Assembly: GCA_009917555.1 (NCBI GenBank) | Contig: QZDX01000015.1 | Coordinates: 1-64,000, forward strand | DNA: 64,000 bases | Reading direction: 5' to 3' | DNA from: a bacterium 1XD21-13 | GTDB lineage: Bacteria; Bacillota; Clostridia; Lachnospirales; Lachnospiraceae | Shown here: piece by piece, positions 6,926 to 14,575 of the stretch | Numbering within the stretch: position 1 is the stretch's first letter | Layout: each line of letters starts with the position of its first letter | Notes under the pieces: model-generated | What the model was told of the DNA's origin: nothing | Seen by the model: the letters and a program-made list of their open reading frames with translations, nothing else | The model's database searches: none | Program-made: the position numbers and the translations under genes

Positions 6926-8326
6926 TTATGCTAACTTACGTCCCATGAGGACGCCCATCATGGATGCCATCATTAAGCCTCTGGTCCAGCCGCTGGAATC
7001 GCCCAGGCAGTAGAGGCCCTCTATGTTGGTGGTGAAGTCGGGCTCCATTTTGATGCGGTTGCTGTAGAATTTGAGCTCCGGGGAGTAGAGCAGGGTTTCG
7101 TTGGCGGCGAAGCCGGGGACAACGTGGTCTACGGACTGGATGAAGTTGATAATGTTTGTCATGGCCCGGTAGGGCATGGCTGCGGTGATGTCGCCGGCTA
7201 CTGCGTCCGGCAGGGAGGGACGCACGTTGGATTGAGCCAGTTCTTTTTGCCATGTCCGCTTCCCACCCAGGATGTCTCCGTAACGCTGTACCAGGATCTT
7301 GCCGTCCCCCAGCATATTTGTGAGTTCTCCCACTTTCTTTGCATAGGCGATGGGCTGGTTGAAAGGGTGGGTGAAATTGTGGGAGCAGAGGATGGCAAGG
7401 TTGGTGTTGTTGGATTTTAAGTCCTTGTAGGAGTGACCGTTGACCACTGCCAGATCGTTGTCGTAGTTTTCCTGGCTCACGAAGCCTCCCGGATTCTGGC
7501 AAAAGGTGCGGACCTTGTTTTTGAAAGGCAGGGGATAGCCGATGAGCTTGGATTCATAGAGTATGTTGTTCACGTCCTCCATGATCTCATTGCGTACCTC
7601 AACTCTGACGCCAATATCCACGGTTCCGGGCTCATGGACAATCTGATGCTGTTCACAAATCTTCTCAAGCCAGTCTGCCCCTTTGCGTCCGGTGGCAACC
7701 ACTACGTGCTTTGCACAGATCGTTTCCTCCTCTGCCCCGGTTCCGGCCTTTTCAATGATAACGCCCTTACAGGTCCCCTGCTCTACCACCAAATCCCTGC
7801 AGTGATATCCAAACAGAATCTCCACCCCATGTTCTAAGAGATACTGCTCAATCTGATAATAAATCTCCTGTGCTTTCTCTGTTCCCAAATGGCGAATGGG
7901 ACAGTCCACCAGCTTCAAGCCGGCCTGAATCGCCCGCTTGCGTACGTCCTTGACGCCTTTTTCATTGCCCACGCCCTCTACCCTTGTGTCCGCACCGAAT
8001 TCCAGATAAATTTTATCCGTATAATCGATCATTTCCTGGGCAAAATCCTCTCCGATAAGCCTTGGCAGATCGCCGCCTACCTCATAGCTTAAGGAAAGCT
8101 TTCCGTCTGAAAATGCCCCTGCCCCGGAAAATCCGGTGGTAATGTTGCAGTAGGGCTTACAATTTATGCATTCCTTTGTCTTGGATTTTGGGCAGGTCCG
8201 CTTCTCCACCGGCTTGCCCTTCTCCACAAGAAGTATTTTCTTTTTACTTCCCTGCTTTAACATCTCAAGGGCCGTAAAAATGCCGGCGGGTCCCGCTCCA
8301 ATGATACAAATGTCTGTGTTTCTCAT
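6926..8326 (-). CDS. FAD-dependent oxidoreductase (uncharacterised FAD-dependent protein family)
   Basis: A 466-residue flavoprotein. The N-terminal dinucleotide-binding signature is IIGAGPAGIFTALEML (residues 8-23), followed by the acidic end of the second strand (LLVEKGKPVEKR). A Cys-rich stretch at about 45-60 (CPKSKTKECINCKPYC) lies before GFSGAGAFSDGKLSLS, the hallmark of this family, and the C-terminus has the FAD-contacting YCLGDSSGWTRGL. A longer relative with the same GAGTFSDGKLN signature is encoded at 50877-52496. The substrate is unknown. It starts at the ATG at 8326 behind TGGAGG. Its leader contains a nested stem-loop with a T-run, so attenuation is possible. Confidence 0.85.
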   Translation of the reverse strand: MRNTDICIIGAGPAGIFTALEMLKQGSKKKILLVEKGKPVEKRTCPKSKTKECINCKPYCNITTGFSGAGAFSDGKLSLSYEVGGDLPRLIGEDFAQEMIDYTDKIYLEFGADTRVEGVGNEKGVKDVRKRAIQAGLKLVDCPIRHLGTEKAQEIYYQIEQYLLEHGVEILFGYHCRDLVVEQGTCKGVIIEKAGTGAEEETICAKHVVVATGRKGADWLEKICEQHQIVHEPGTVDIGVRVEVRNEIMEDVNNILYESKLIGYPLPFKNKVRTFCQNPGGFVSQENYDNDLAVVNGHSYKDLKSNNTNLAILCSHNFTHPFNQPIAYAKKVGELTNMLGDGKILVQRYGDILGGKRTWQKELAQSNVRPSLPDAVAGDITAAMPYRAMTNIINFIQSVDHVVPGFAANETLLYSPELKFYSNRIKMEPDFTTNIEGLYCLGDSSGWTRGLMMASMMGVLMGRKLA

Positions 8327-8440
8327 AGTGTAACCTCCATTCCCGTTCCGCAGTATTTTCTGCTTTTTTGTCTCTCTTTACTCTTCCCCTGCTCTCACAT
8401 CTTCATTTCAAAGTAAACGAAGCTTCTTCCAAACAAAAAA

Positions 8441-8506
8441 TACCGTAATGATGATATAGCTTCTCCTTGGTGGGAGACCTATAGTCAACTATTACGGTAG
8501 TTGGTA
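8441..8506 (-). promoter_or_regulatory. Nested stem-loop with T-run in flavoprotein leader
   Basis: TACCGTAAT (8441-8449) pairs perfectly with ATTACGGTA (8491-8499). Inside it, TATAG pairs with CTATA and TCTCC with GGAGA. Read on the minus strand, the outer stem is followed by six T. It lies about 115 bases upstream of the flavoprotein start. It has the form of an attenuator or a terminator for incoming transcripts. I could not match it to a riboswitch class by eye. Confidence 0.5.
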
Positions 8507-8608
8507 GAAACATTCAACCTATTATGAATTTATATAAGTCCAAACCTCTGTTAGTGTACAAAAAATTTCCTTTTTTGTCAATAGCTGCGGGACTTTCTGA
8601 AAGTGTGG

Positions 8609-8623
8609 TATAATGAGTATAAT
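8609..8623 (+). promoter_or_regulatory. Tandem -10 boxes for the HTH regulator
   Basis: Two exact TATAAT hexamers at 8609-8614 and 8618-8623 face the HTH gene. The -35 regions are poor matches, so the promoter may need an activator or be weak. The transcript would begin with the 27-base hairpin repeat. Confidence 0.45.
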
Positions 8624-8632
8624 GAGTGTTAG

Positions 8633-8659
8633 GTTACTGTAAACGGAGTGAACAGTAAC
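8633..8659. repeat. 27-base hairpin repeat, copy A
   Basis: GTTACTG (8633-8639) pairs with CAGTAAC (8653-8659) around TAAACGGAGTGAA. The same 27-base element recurs at 13303-13329 and 53830-53856. Confidence 0.65.
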
Positions 8660-8800
8660 AGCGTTAGCGAAAAGAGTATGCTTGCATATAAAGCAGTAAT
8701 AGACACTGGTGTCTGGCGCAAAATCAGCGGCATTTCTCGCTTTGTGTCGTGTTTTTCGGTGCCGGAAAGCGGTAATCTGGAAACGAAAGGAGGAAATGTT

Positions 8801-9496
8801 GTGAGTCCAAAAGAGATTGGAGCTTTTTTGAAACAGCTTCGCAATGAAAAGGGAATCACCCAGGAGCAGTTGGCAGAAATTCTGGGGGTTTCAGGAAGAA
8901 CTGTTTCCAGATGGGAAACGGGAACGAATTTGCCCGACCTCAGTATTTTGGTGCAGATTTCGGAGTACTATCATGTGGAAATCAAAGAAATTCTAAATGG
9001 AGAAAGGAAAAGCGAGGATATGGATAGCGAATTAAAAGAAACTTTATTAAAGGTTGCCGATTACAATGAGTTAGAAAAATGGAGAGCCGCAAAGGCTGGA
9101 AATCTTTCGTTTTGCATCATGTTTTTGGTATGTGCCGTGACGATTGTAGTGCAAATGTTTATGGACGGAGGTTTTCCGCTGATTATGGGGGAAACGGTAG
9201 TTCTGCTTGCCGGAGGGTTGATTTATATTTTCTTCGTTGTAAAAAACGGAGCATGGAATGGCGCAGTGATAAAAAGTACCCAGAAGAAAGATTTGATTAT
9301 CAGTTTGGTATGTGTAGGGATATTCAGTTTCTTATTTTACTTGATAATAAAGAAAAATATGGCTGCTCTGCAGGCTGCTGGAATATCTGTTTGCTTTTTT
9401 GTGATTCTTTCGGCATTATCATTTGTCTTGCTTAGGGGGCTTTCCTGTCTTTCTCAGAGAAAGTCTGATAAACTGAAAGACGGAAATGCTTTGTAG
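8801..9496 (+). CDS. HTH (Xre-type) regulator with membrane-spanning C-terminus
   Basis: A 231-residue protein starting at the GTG at 8801, with AAAGGAGG 7 bases upstream. Residues about 5-60 form a Cro/CI-type helix-turn-helix (ITQEQLAEILGVSGRTVSRWE). A linker follows, then four hydrophobic segments from about residue 95 to the end. This architecture fits a membrane-tethered regulator that may sense an envelope signal. No partner gene follows on the same strand; the next gene is convergent. The target promoter is unknown, although the tandem -10 region upstream of itself is a natural candidate. Confidence 0.85.
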   Translation: MSPKEIGAFLKQLRNEKGITQEQLAEILGVSGRTVSRWETGTNLPDLSILVQISEYYHVEIKEILNGERKSEDMDSELKETLLKVADYNELEKWRAAKAGNLSFCIMFLVCAVTIVVQMFMDGGFPLIMGETVVLLAGGLIYIFFVVKNGAWNGAVIKSTQKKDLIISLVCVGIFSFLFYLIIKKNMAALQAAGISVCFFVILSALSFVLLRGLSCLSQRKSDKLKDGNAL

Positions 9497-9499
9497 GTT

Positions 9500-9533
9500 G
9501 GAAATGGTCTGATAGGTTTTTGAAATTTTCGGT
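9500..9533. repeat. Dispersed repeat pair, copy 2
   Basis: This stretch directly follows the HTH stop and resembles 6881-6915, ending in the same GAAATTTTCGGT. Both copies sit at the 3' side of a gene. Confidence 0.5.
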
Positions 9534-9724
9534 TGGTGAGATGGGGACGGACGCCGCCGCAAAATCAATGCCAATAAACAAAACATATTGACATCAGCAT
9601 CGCGACAACACTCCCAGAATTTTTTGAACTAAAAATACAGCTTTCACCCACCCCTGCATATATACAGCCCCCAGCATACTGACCGCCTGGCGTTAAGACC
9701 TCCAAAATTCAAACCACCGTCAGC

Positions 9725-9807
9725 CCCAAGGAAGAAACCATACTTCCTGCCAGGCGTGTTAGCCCGAATGGGCGGAGCAGGGCAGGAAGTATGGTTTCTT
9801 CCTTGGG
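9725..9807. repeat. Long perfect inverted repeat (27-bp arms)
   Basis: The 27 bases at 9725-9751, beginning CCCAAGGAAG, are the exact reverse complement of 9781-9807. The 29-base loop contains a second hairpin, GCCC-GAAT-GGGC, at 9762-9773. No T-run follows on either strand. It could act as a bidirectional barrier between the convergent genes, or be a small fold-back mobile element or a stable RNA. Confidence 0.8.
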
Positions 9808-9826
9808 ACGTTCGCCCTTAAAATCC

Positions 9827-10582
9827 TTAAACCCCTACAAAATTCCCCAACAAAAACCGCCCAACCGCCCAAAGCATCACCAAATGCACCGGATAAAACC
9901 CATAGAAAAAGTACTTCGCCTGCCGCCCTCTCTCCCCGTTGTATAAAGCAATCAGCAAGAAAGAAAAAGCCGTAGGCCACTCCAGAGAATTAAAAGTAAC
10001 CAGCACAATCACGCAGACAACCGCCCGAAGCCAGGGCAACTCCCGCAAAAGATACATAAGTGCAATCACCAGAACCCCCACCGCACCGTAATCCGTCTGC
10101 AATAGCTGCGCTGCAAAGGCCGGCAGCAGAAGCCCTGCCGGAAGCCGCCAGATCTCCTGCCTCCAGCCTTTCAAAATCCACACGGCCAAAAGCCCCAGAA
10201 CAAGGGTCAGATACACATTCTGGCTCCCTGCAAAAAAGGGCATATTATGAAAAGCCAGATCAAAGGGCACCTCCGCCAAAAGGGCAAACAATGAAAGCCG
10301 CAGCAAATATTTCCCCATATTCCGGGTATGGGCAGCCCCCTCCACCAAAAGAAAGCAAAAGATGGGAAAAGCAATCCTTCCTATAAGGCGCAGATAAATG
10401 TCAATATCATACCACGCCATAATCTGCTCCCCCGTAAGACGCCCAGCCAGCGGTGATGTACCATGGGCATTCATCACAAACACCTCAAGCAGGCATGCCC
10501 CTATATGATCTATAAACATAGTCACAATGGCAATCCATTTCAATGCGCTTCCGGTCAGGGGCATTTTCTTTCCTGTGCTCAT
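9827..10582 (-). CDS. TraX-family membrane protein
   Basis: A 251-residue polytopic membrane protein with about eight hydrophobic segments. It begins LTGSALKWIAIVTMFIDHIG, the conserved start of TraX proteins, and contains RLIGRIAFPIFCFLLVEG. TraX acetylates F-pilin in enterobacteria. Chromosomal homologues in Clostridia have no assigned substrate but may acetylate cell-surface molecules. Its start overlaps the stop of the beta-helix gene by 4 bases, so it is the last gene of a group running topB, beta-helix protein, traX-like. I do not read it as part of a conjugation module. Confidence 0.85.
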   Translation of the reverse strand: MSTGKKMPLTGSALKWIAIVTMFIDHIGACLLEVFVMNAHGTSPLAGRLTGEQIMAWYDIDIYLRLIGRIAFPIFCFLLVEGAAHTRNMGKYLLRLSLFALLAEVPFDLAFHNMPFFAGSQNVYLTLVLGLLAVWILKGWRQEIWRLPAGLLLPAFAAQLLQTDYGAVGVLVIALMYLLRELPWLRAVVCVIVLVTFNSLEWPTAFSFLLIALYNGERGRQAKYFFYGFYPVHLVMLWAVGRFLLGNFVGV

Positions 10583-11244
10583 CTCTTCTGTGCAACCTCG
10601 CCCTGCTTTTTATAAATCGAATCCGAGGCAACCACGCCACGTACCGAGGACAGGGGATAGATATTGCTGTTCCTCCCGATAACCGTTCCCGGATTCAGGA
10701 CGGAGCCGCAGCCAACCTCTACCTCATCCCCAATCATAGCGCCAAATTTCTTAATCCCCGTCTCAATATCTCCCTGGGCCGTATGCACCTTTACCAGAAG
10801 CTTGTCGGACTTCACATTGGAGGTAATGGAGCCGGCTCCCATATGGGCCTTAAATCCCAAAATAGAATCCCCCACATAGTTATAATGAGGCACCTGTACC
10901 TTGTTAAAGAGAATCACATTCTTAAGCTCCGTAGAGTTGCCTACCACTGCTCCCTCTCCCACCAAGGCATTTCCCCGGATAAAGGCACAGTGGCGGATCT
11001 CCGCATTCTTTCCGATGATGGCGGGGCCTGCAATAAACGCCGTGGGAGCCACCTTTGCGGAACGGGCAATCCAGATATTCTCTCCCCGCTTCTCATACTC
11101 CTCCTCACTTAAGGTCGCTCCAAGCTCCAGAATAAAAGCTCCGATCTTCGGCAGTGCCTCCCAGGGATAAGTAACCTCAGACAGCAAGGGGGCCGCCAGG
11201 GTCTCCGTTAATGTGTACAGGCTTTTTACTTCTAATTCTTTCAT
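10579..11244 (-). CDS. Left-handed beta-helix (hexapeptide repeat) protein, GlmU C-terminal-like
   Basis: A 221-residue protein whose residues about 60-205 consist of hexapeptide repeats forming a left-handed beta-helix (AFIAGPAIIGKNAEIRHCAF; VEVGCGSVLNPGTVIGRNSN). The pattern resembles the acetyltransferase half of GlmU and UDP-GlcNAc pyrophosphorylase-related proteins, but there is no N-terminal nucleotidyltransferase domain, so it cannot be a complete GlmU. An acyl or acetyl transfer role is plausible, substrate unknown. It overlaps topB upstream and the TraX-like gene downstream by 4 bases each, which implies one coupled transcript. Confidence 0.82.
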   Translation of the reverse strand: MKELEVKSLYTLTETLAAPLLSEVTYPWEALPKIGAFILELGATLSEEEYEKRGENIWIARSAKVAPTAFIAGPAIIGKNAEIRHCAFIRGNALVGEGAVVGNSTELKNVILFNKVQVPHYNYVGDSILGFKAHMGAGSITSNVKSDKLLVKVHTAQGDIETGIKKFGAMIGDEVEVGCGSVLNPGTVIGRNSNIYPLSSVRGVVASDSIYKKQGEVAQKR

Positions 11245-13289
11245 GATTTTGTTTTCCTTTCACTTTTTATATTCTTATTCCTAATGGCAGGCTTCTTTTT
11301 ATAAAATCCCGAAGCCGCATCAAAGCAGGGCAGAAGCGCCCTCCGATAATCCGCCCCCAGCACAGCCCTGGTTTTGTCCGTAATAAACTTTTCCAGCTTC
11401 TGCATATAGAATTCCTCTGTTATGCTGCCCTCCGCCATCTGGGTCAAGCCCTTTTCCCAGCTGGCCGTCAGCTCCGGATTCAGCAGGCTGTAGATGGAAG
11501 CCCGGACCACGTCATAAATCATTTCCCCTAAGAGGGTTGGGGTGATAATCTGCGTCTTCGTATTCAAAGCTATGTATTTATTATTCACAAGCTTTTTCAG
11601 AATCTCCGCCCTGGTAGCGCTGGTTCCGATGCCGCTTCCCTTGATCTGCGCCCGCAGCTCCTCATCCTCAATGAGCTGCCCTGCATTTTCCATGGCAAGA
11701 ATCATGGAGCCGGAATTGTACCTCTTTGGCGGCGAGGTCTCTCCCTCCTTGATCACGAAACTTTGAACCCCCACCGGATCTCCCTTTTTGAAGCTCTTCA
11801 AAATCTCCAGAAATTCCGTGTCGCAGCGGACCTCCTCCGCCTCTTCACCCTTTTTCTTACTGGCATCGGAAGAAGCGGCGGGCATCACCTTAAGGTATCC
11901 CTCTGATAACAGAATCTTAAAACTGGAAAAAAACTTCTCCCCTCTCACCACCGTCACAAGCTGCACCTTCTGGTACTCCGCAGCCGGATAAAAAATGGCA
12001 AGAAACCTCCTTGCAATCAGCTCATAGATCTGCTCCGACAGCTGTGACAGGCCCTTTAATGCCCCAAAGCCCTGGCCGGTGGGAACAATGGCATAGTGAT
12101 CCGTAATCTGCTTATCATTCACATACCGGGTCTTTGCAAGGTTTTTCCAGGCTGTCCCTGCCAGAACCTCTCCCGCAAAGGCCGAGATCTTCTGATAATT
12201 CCGCAGCCCCCCGATATTTCGGGCAATCTCCTTTGCCGCCGCTGTGGACAGCACACGGGCATCCGTTCTGGGATAGGTCACCAGCTTTTTCTCGTACAGC
12301 TCCTGGACCACCCTGAGGGTCTCGTCGGGGCTGATTTTGTAGAGACGGGAGCACTCATTTTGAAGCTCCGCCAGGTTGAACAAAAGAGGCGGATTTTTCT
12401 TCTCCTTTTTCCGCTCCTGAGAAAAAACCACTGCCCTTATGGGCTGCTCTTCCTCCAAAAAATGAATCAGCTCTTGTGCATCCTCTTTTTTCCGAAACCC
12501 ATTTTCTTTATAGAGCTTCGGCGACTGAAAGTAAGCGGAGCCCTCCAGGGCACGCCATTCCCCTCTGGCCTCTCTGCCCTTCAGGGTGAACTCCTCCTCC
12601 ACACGGTAAAAGGGCGTCTTCACAAACTCCCGAATCTCCCGCTCCCGCTTCACCACCATCCCCAGCACACAGGTCATAACCCGGCCTACGGAAATAACGG
12701 TGCGGTTCACCTTCAGGTAATTGGAAATGGTATCGCCGTATTTCAGGGTCAGAAGGCGGGAGAAATTAATTCCCATCAGATAATCCTCCTTTGCCCTAAG
12801 ATATGCGGCGCTGGAAAGATTGTCATACTCCGAGAGATCCTTTGCCTCCCGGATTCCCCTTAAGATCTCCTCCTCCGTCTGGGAATCGATCCACACCCGG
12901 CGACGCTTTTTGCCCTTCACCCCGGACATCTGCTCCACCAGGCGGTAGATATACTCCCCCTCCCGCCCGGAGTCGGTACACACATAGATGGTCTCCACAT
13001 CCGGCCGGTTTAAAAGTCCTTTCACAATCTCAAACTGCTTGCTGACGGAGGGGATGATCTCGTATTTGAATTCCTTTGGCAGAAAAGGCAGGGTGGCAAG
13101 GCTCCAGCGCTTGAATCTCGGATCGTAGACCTCCGGATAGCTCATGGTCACCAGATGTCCCACGCACCAGGTCACGATGCTGTCCTCCCCCTCCAGGTAT
13201 CCGTCCCGGCGGGAGGCGCCAAGCTTTAGCACTCTGGCAAATTCCTGAGCCACACTGGGCTTTTCCGCAATATAGAGTGATTTTCCCAT
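11241..13289 (-). CDS. topB: DNA topoisomerase III (type IA)
   Basis: A 682-residue type IA topoisomerase that relaxes or decatenates DNA through a single-strand break. The Toprim domain is N-terminal (AEKPSVAQEFA at 8-18; CTDSGREGEYIYRLV at about 104-118). The catalytic Tyr is Tyr339 in TYPRTDAR. The C-terminal half ends in a Lys-rich tail with no zinc ribbon. Some mobile elements carry topB-like genes, but this copy is 8 kb from the conjugative remnant and embedded in housekeeping genes. The ribosome binding site (AGAGG) is weak, and a 27-base hairpin repeat begins 14 bases upstream of the start. Confidence 0.95.
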   Translation of the reverse strand: MGKSLYIAEKPSVAQEFARVLKLGASRRDGYLEGEDSIVTWCVGHLVTMSYPEVYDPRFKRWSLATLPFLPKEFKYEIIPSVSKQFEIVKGLLNRPDVETIYVCTDSGREGEYIYRLVEQMSGVKGKKRRRVWIDSQTEEEILRGIREAKDLSEYDNLSSAAYLRAKEDYLMGINFSRLLTLKYGDTISNYLKVNRTVISVGRVMTCVLGMVVKREREIREFVKTPFYRVEEEFTLKGREARGEWRALEGSAYFQSPKLYKENGFRKKEDAQELIHFLEEEQPIRAVVFSQERKKEKKNPPLLFNLAELQNECSRLYKISPDETLRVVQELYEKKLVTYPRTDARVLSTAAAKEIARNIGGLRNYQKISAFAGEVLAGTAWKNLAKTRYVNDKQITDHYAIVPTGQGFGALKGLSQLSEQIYELIARRFLAIFYPAAEYQKVQLVTVVRGEKFFSSFKILLSEGYLKVMPAASSDASKKKGEEAEEVRCDTEFLEILKSFKKGDPVGVQSFVIKEGETSPPKRYNSGSMILAMENAGQLIEDEELRAQIKGSGIGTSATRAEILKKLVNNKYIALNTKTQIITPTLLGEMIYDVVRASIYSLLNPELTASWEKGLTQMAEGSITEEFYMQKLEKFITDKTRAVLGADYRRALLPCFDAASGFYKKKPAIRNKNIKSERKTKS

Positions 13290-13302
13290 AATTCCTCTTT
13301 TT

Positions 13303-13329
13303 GTTACCGGTCACAGGATGAGCAGTAAC
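13303..13329. repeat. 27-base hairpin repeat, copy B
   Basis: Starts GTTACCGGTCAC and ends GAGCAGTAAC, aligning without gaps to the copies at 8633 and 53830. It is the most diverged of the three and lies 14 bases before the topB start. Confidence 0.6.
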
Positions 13330-13429
13330 TCTCTTTCATCTGCCGTCCGCTCCAATCAGCAGACAGCAATTCTTCTATCCCAACAAAACCTTACTTATTC
13401 TAACACACATAAGTGTTGTCTGGCAATGA

Positions 13430-14386
13430 CTAAAGCAGCAAAACCTGCATGTCCACCGGTACGGAAGCCTCCACCTGAAGCTCCTCTCCTGTAAAGGGCT
13501 GTAAAAAATGAAGCCGCCAGGCATGTAAGGCCGTCCGTTCCATCCCCGGAATTGTTCCGTTTCCATATCGGGAATCACCCAGAAGCGGATGCCCAATGGA
13601 AGCCATATGTACCCGAATCTGATGAGTTCTTCCGGTTTCCAGCTCCAGGCGAACCAGGGCACAGCTTTTATCCGTTTCTCCTGACTCCCCTTCTGGAGGC
13701 ATCTCGCAAGGCATACCTCTTCGCGCCACGTGAATGGTTTTCAATAAGGTATAGCGGGTAACCGCCCTCTTTCCCTCCGGGTCCACGCACATTTGGCTCT
13801 TTTCTCCAGGTTCCTGACCCAGAGGACTGTCAATTCTCCCCTGCTCAGGTCTTGGCACGCCCTCTACAATAGCCAGATAGCTCTTACAAAGCTGTCCGCA
13901 TTCCCTCTGCCGCTCCAGACGGACAGCCGCTCCCCGGTTCTTTACGGCCAGGACTACTCCGGAGGTACCCTTATCCAGCCGTCCCATAATCCGAATCACG
14001 GAATCCTCTTTCTTTTCCCTGAGATAGGCCGCCAGACGGTTTGCCAGGGTATCTATGTCATCCTGGCCTGACGGATGCACAGCCAGACCTGAGGGCTTAT
14101 CCACCACAATCACATCCTGGTCCTCATAAAGTACAGAAAGGCTCCCCGGAAAAGCCTGCAGTTTCTCAGAGACCTCTTCTCCCGTCTCAAGCAGCACCTC
14201 AACCAGATCCCCAGACTCAAGACATGTGCTCACCTTTCTGCGGTCTCCATTTACACAGATCCCCTCCCTGAAAAATTTGGCTCGGCTGATTTCATTTTTT
14301 GTCAAATGCATCCTTTTTCTCAAAAAATGCTCCAGCCGAATTCCTTCATCCTCCCTTGGCACAAGCCTGCTCACTTTTCTCTTCAA
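13430..14386 (-). CDS. RluA-family pseudouridine synthase
   Basis: A 318-residue RNA pseudouridine synthase that isomerises uridine in rRNA or tRNA. An S4-like RNA-binding domain occupies the first 75 residues. The catalytic motif GRLDKGTSG puts the active-site Asp at about 138, and the C-terminus has the family signature RTHQIRVHMASIGHPLLGD. I place the start at the TTG at 14386 because GGAGG lies 8 bases before it; a TTG five codons earlier is inside that site. The RNA target cannot be assigned from sequence alone; a second paralogue at 34017-34943 looks like RluD. Confidence 0.9.
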   Translation of the reverse strand: MKRKVSRLVPREDEGIRLEHFLRKRMHLTKNEISRAKFFREGICVNGDRRKVSTCLESGDLVEVLLETGEEVSEKLQAFPGSLSVLYEDQDVIVVDKPSGLAVHPSGQDDIDTLANRLAAYLREKKEDSVIRIMGRLDKGTSGVVLAVKNRGAAVRLERQRECGQLCKSYLAIVEGVPRPEQGRIDSPLGQEPGEKSQMCVDPEGKRAVTRYTLLKTIHVARRGMPCEMPPEGESGETDKSCALVRLELETGRTHQIRVHMASIGHPLLGDSRYGNGTIPGMERTALHAWRLHFLQPFTGEELQVEASVPVDMQVLLL

Positions 14387-14448
14387 CCCGCCTGCCTCCA
14401 ATTTTCTTACGCTATTTTTATTTTGCTGTGCTTCCCTGAAATTGTCAA

Positions 14449-14464
14449 TAGGGATGAATCCCTA
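14449..14464. promoter_or_regulatory. Small hairpin between divergent rluA-type gene and tmcAL
   Basis: TAGGGAT and ATCCCTA are separated by two bases and followed by TAAAAAT. It may be an operator-like palindrome in the shared upstream region; nothing identifies the binding factor. Confidence 0.3.
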
Positions 14465-14575
14465 TAAAAATATTCCGGATCGTCTTTTCCCTCCTTCTCC
14501 CCTTTACGCTCCCCCACAGCCATGCTAAAATAACTCCATACCACAAAAAATTATTCCGGAAAGGCAGTCCCCTAT

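Larger units (their letters stand above)
8327..8800. other. 474-base divergent intergenic region
   Basis: This gap separates the minus-strand flavoprotein from the plus-strand HTH regulator. It holds a nested stem-loop at 8441-8499, tandem TATAAT boxes near 8610-8623 facing right, and a 27-base hairpin repeat at 8633-8659. The 51 codons open upstream of the regulator start lie partly inside the hairpin repeat and lack their own ribosome binding site, so I do not count them as coding. Confidence 0.6.
9497..9826. other. 330-base convergent intergenic region
   Basis: The gap lies between the 3' ends of the HTH gene and the TraX-like gene. It holds the repeat at 9500-9533 and the large inverted repeat at 9725-9807. 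The 190 bases between them (9534-9724) show no open frame with a ribosome binding site and no RNA gene that I recognise. Confidence 0.6.

Noticed and set aside
8441-8506. Assignment of the nested stem-loop to a known riboswitch class
   Set aside because: I compared it by eye with purine, preQ1, SAM, THF, glycine, fluoride and cyclic-di-GMP types and found no matching conserved core.
8648-8800. Upstream ATG start for the HTH regulator
   Set aside because: It lies inside the hairpin repeat without a ribosome binding site, while the GTG at 8801 has a strong one and fits the family N-terminus.
9827-13289. TraX-like and topB genes as a second conjugation module
   Set aside because: No relaxase, coupling protein or secretion genes accompany them, and they overlap a beta-helix protein gene in a chromosomal operon.
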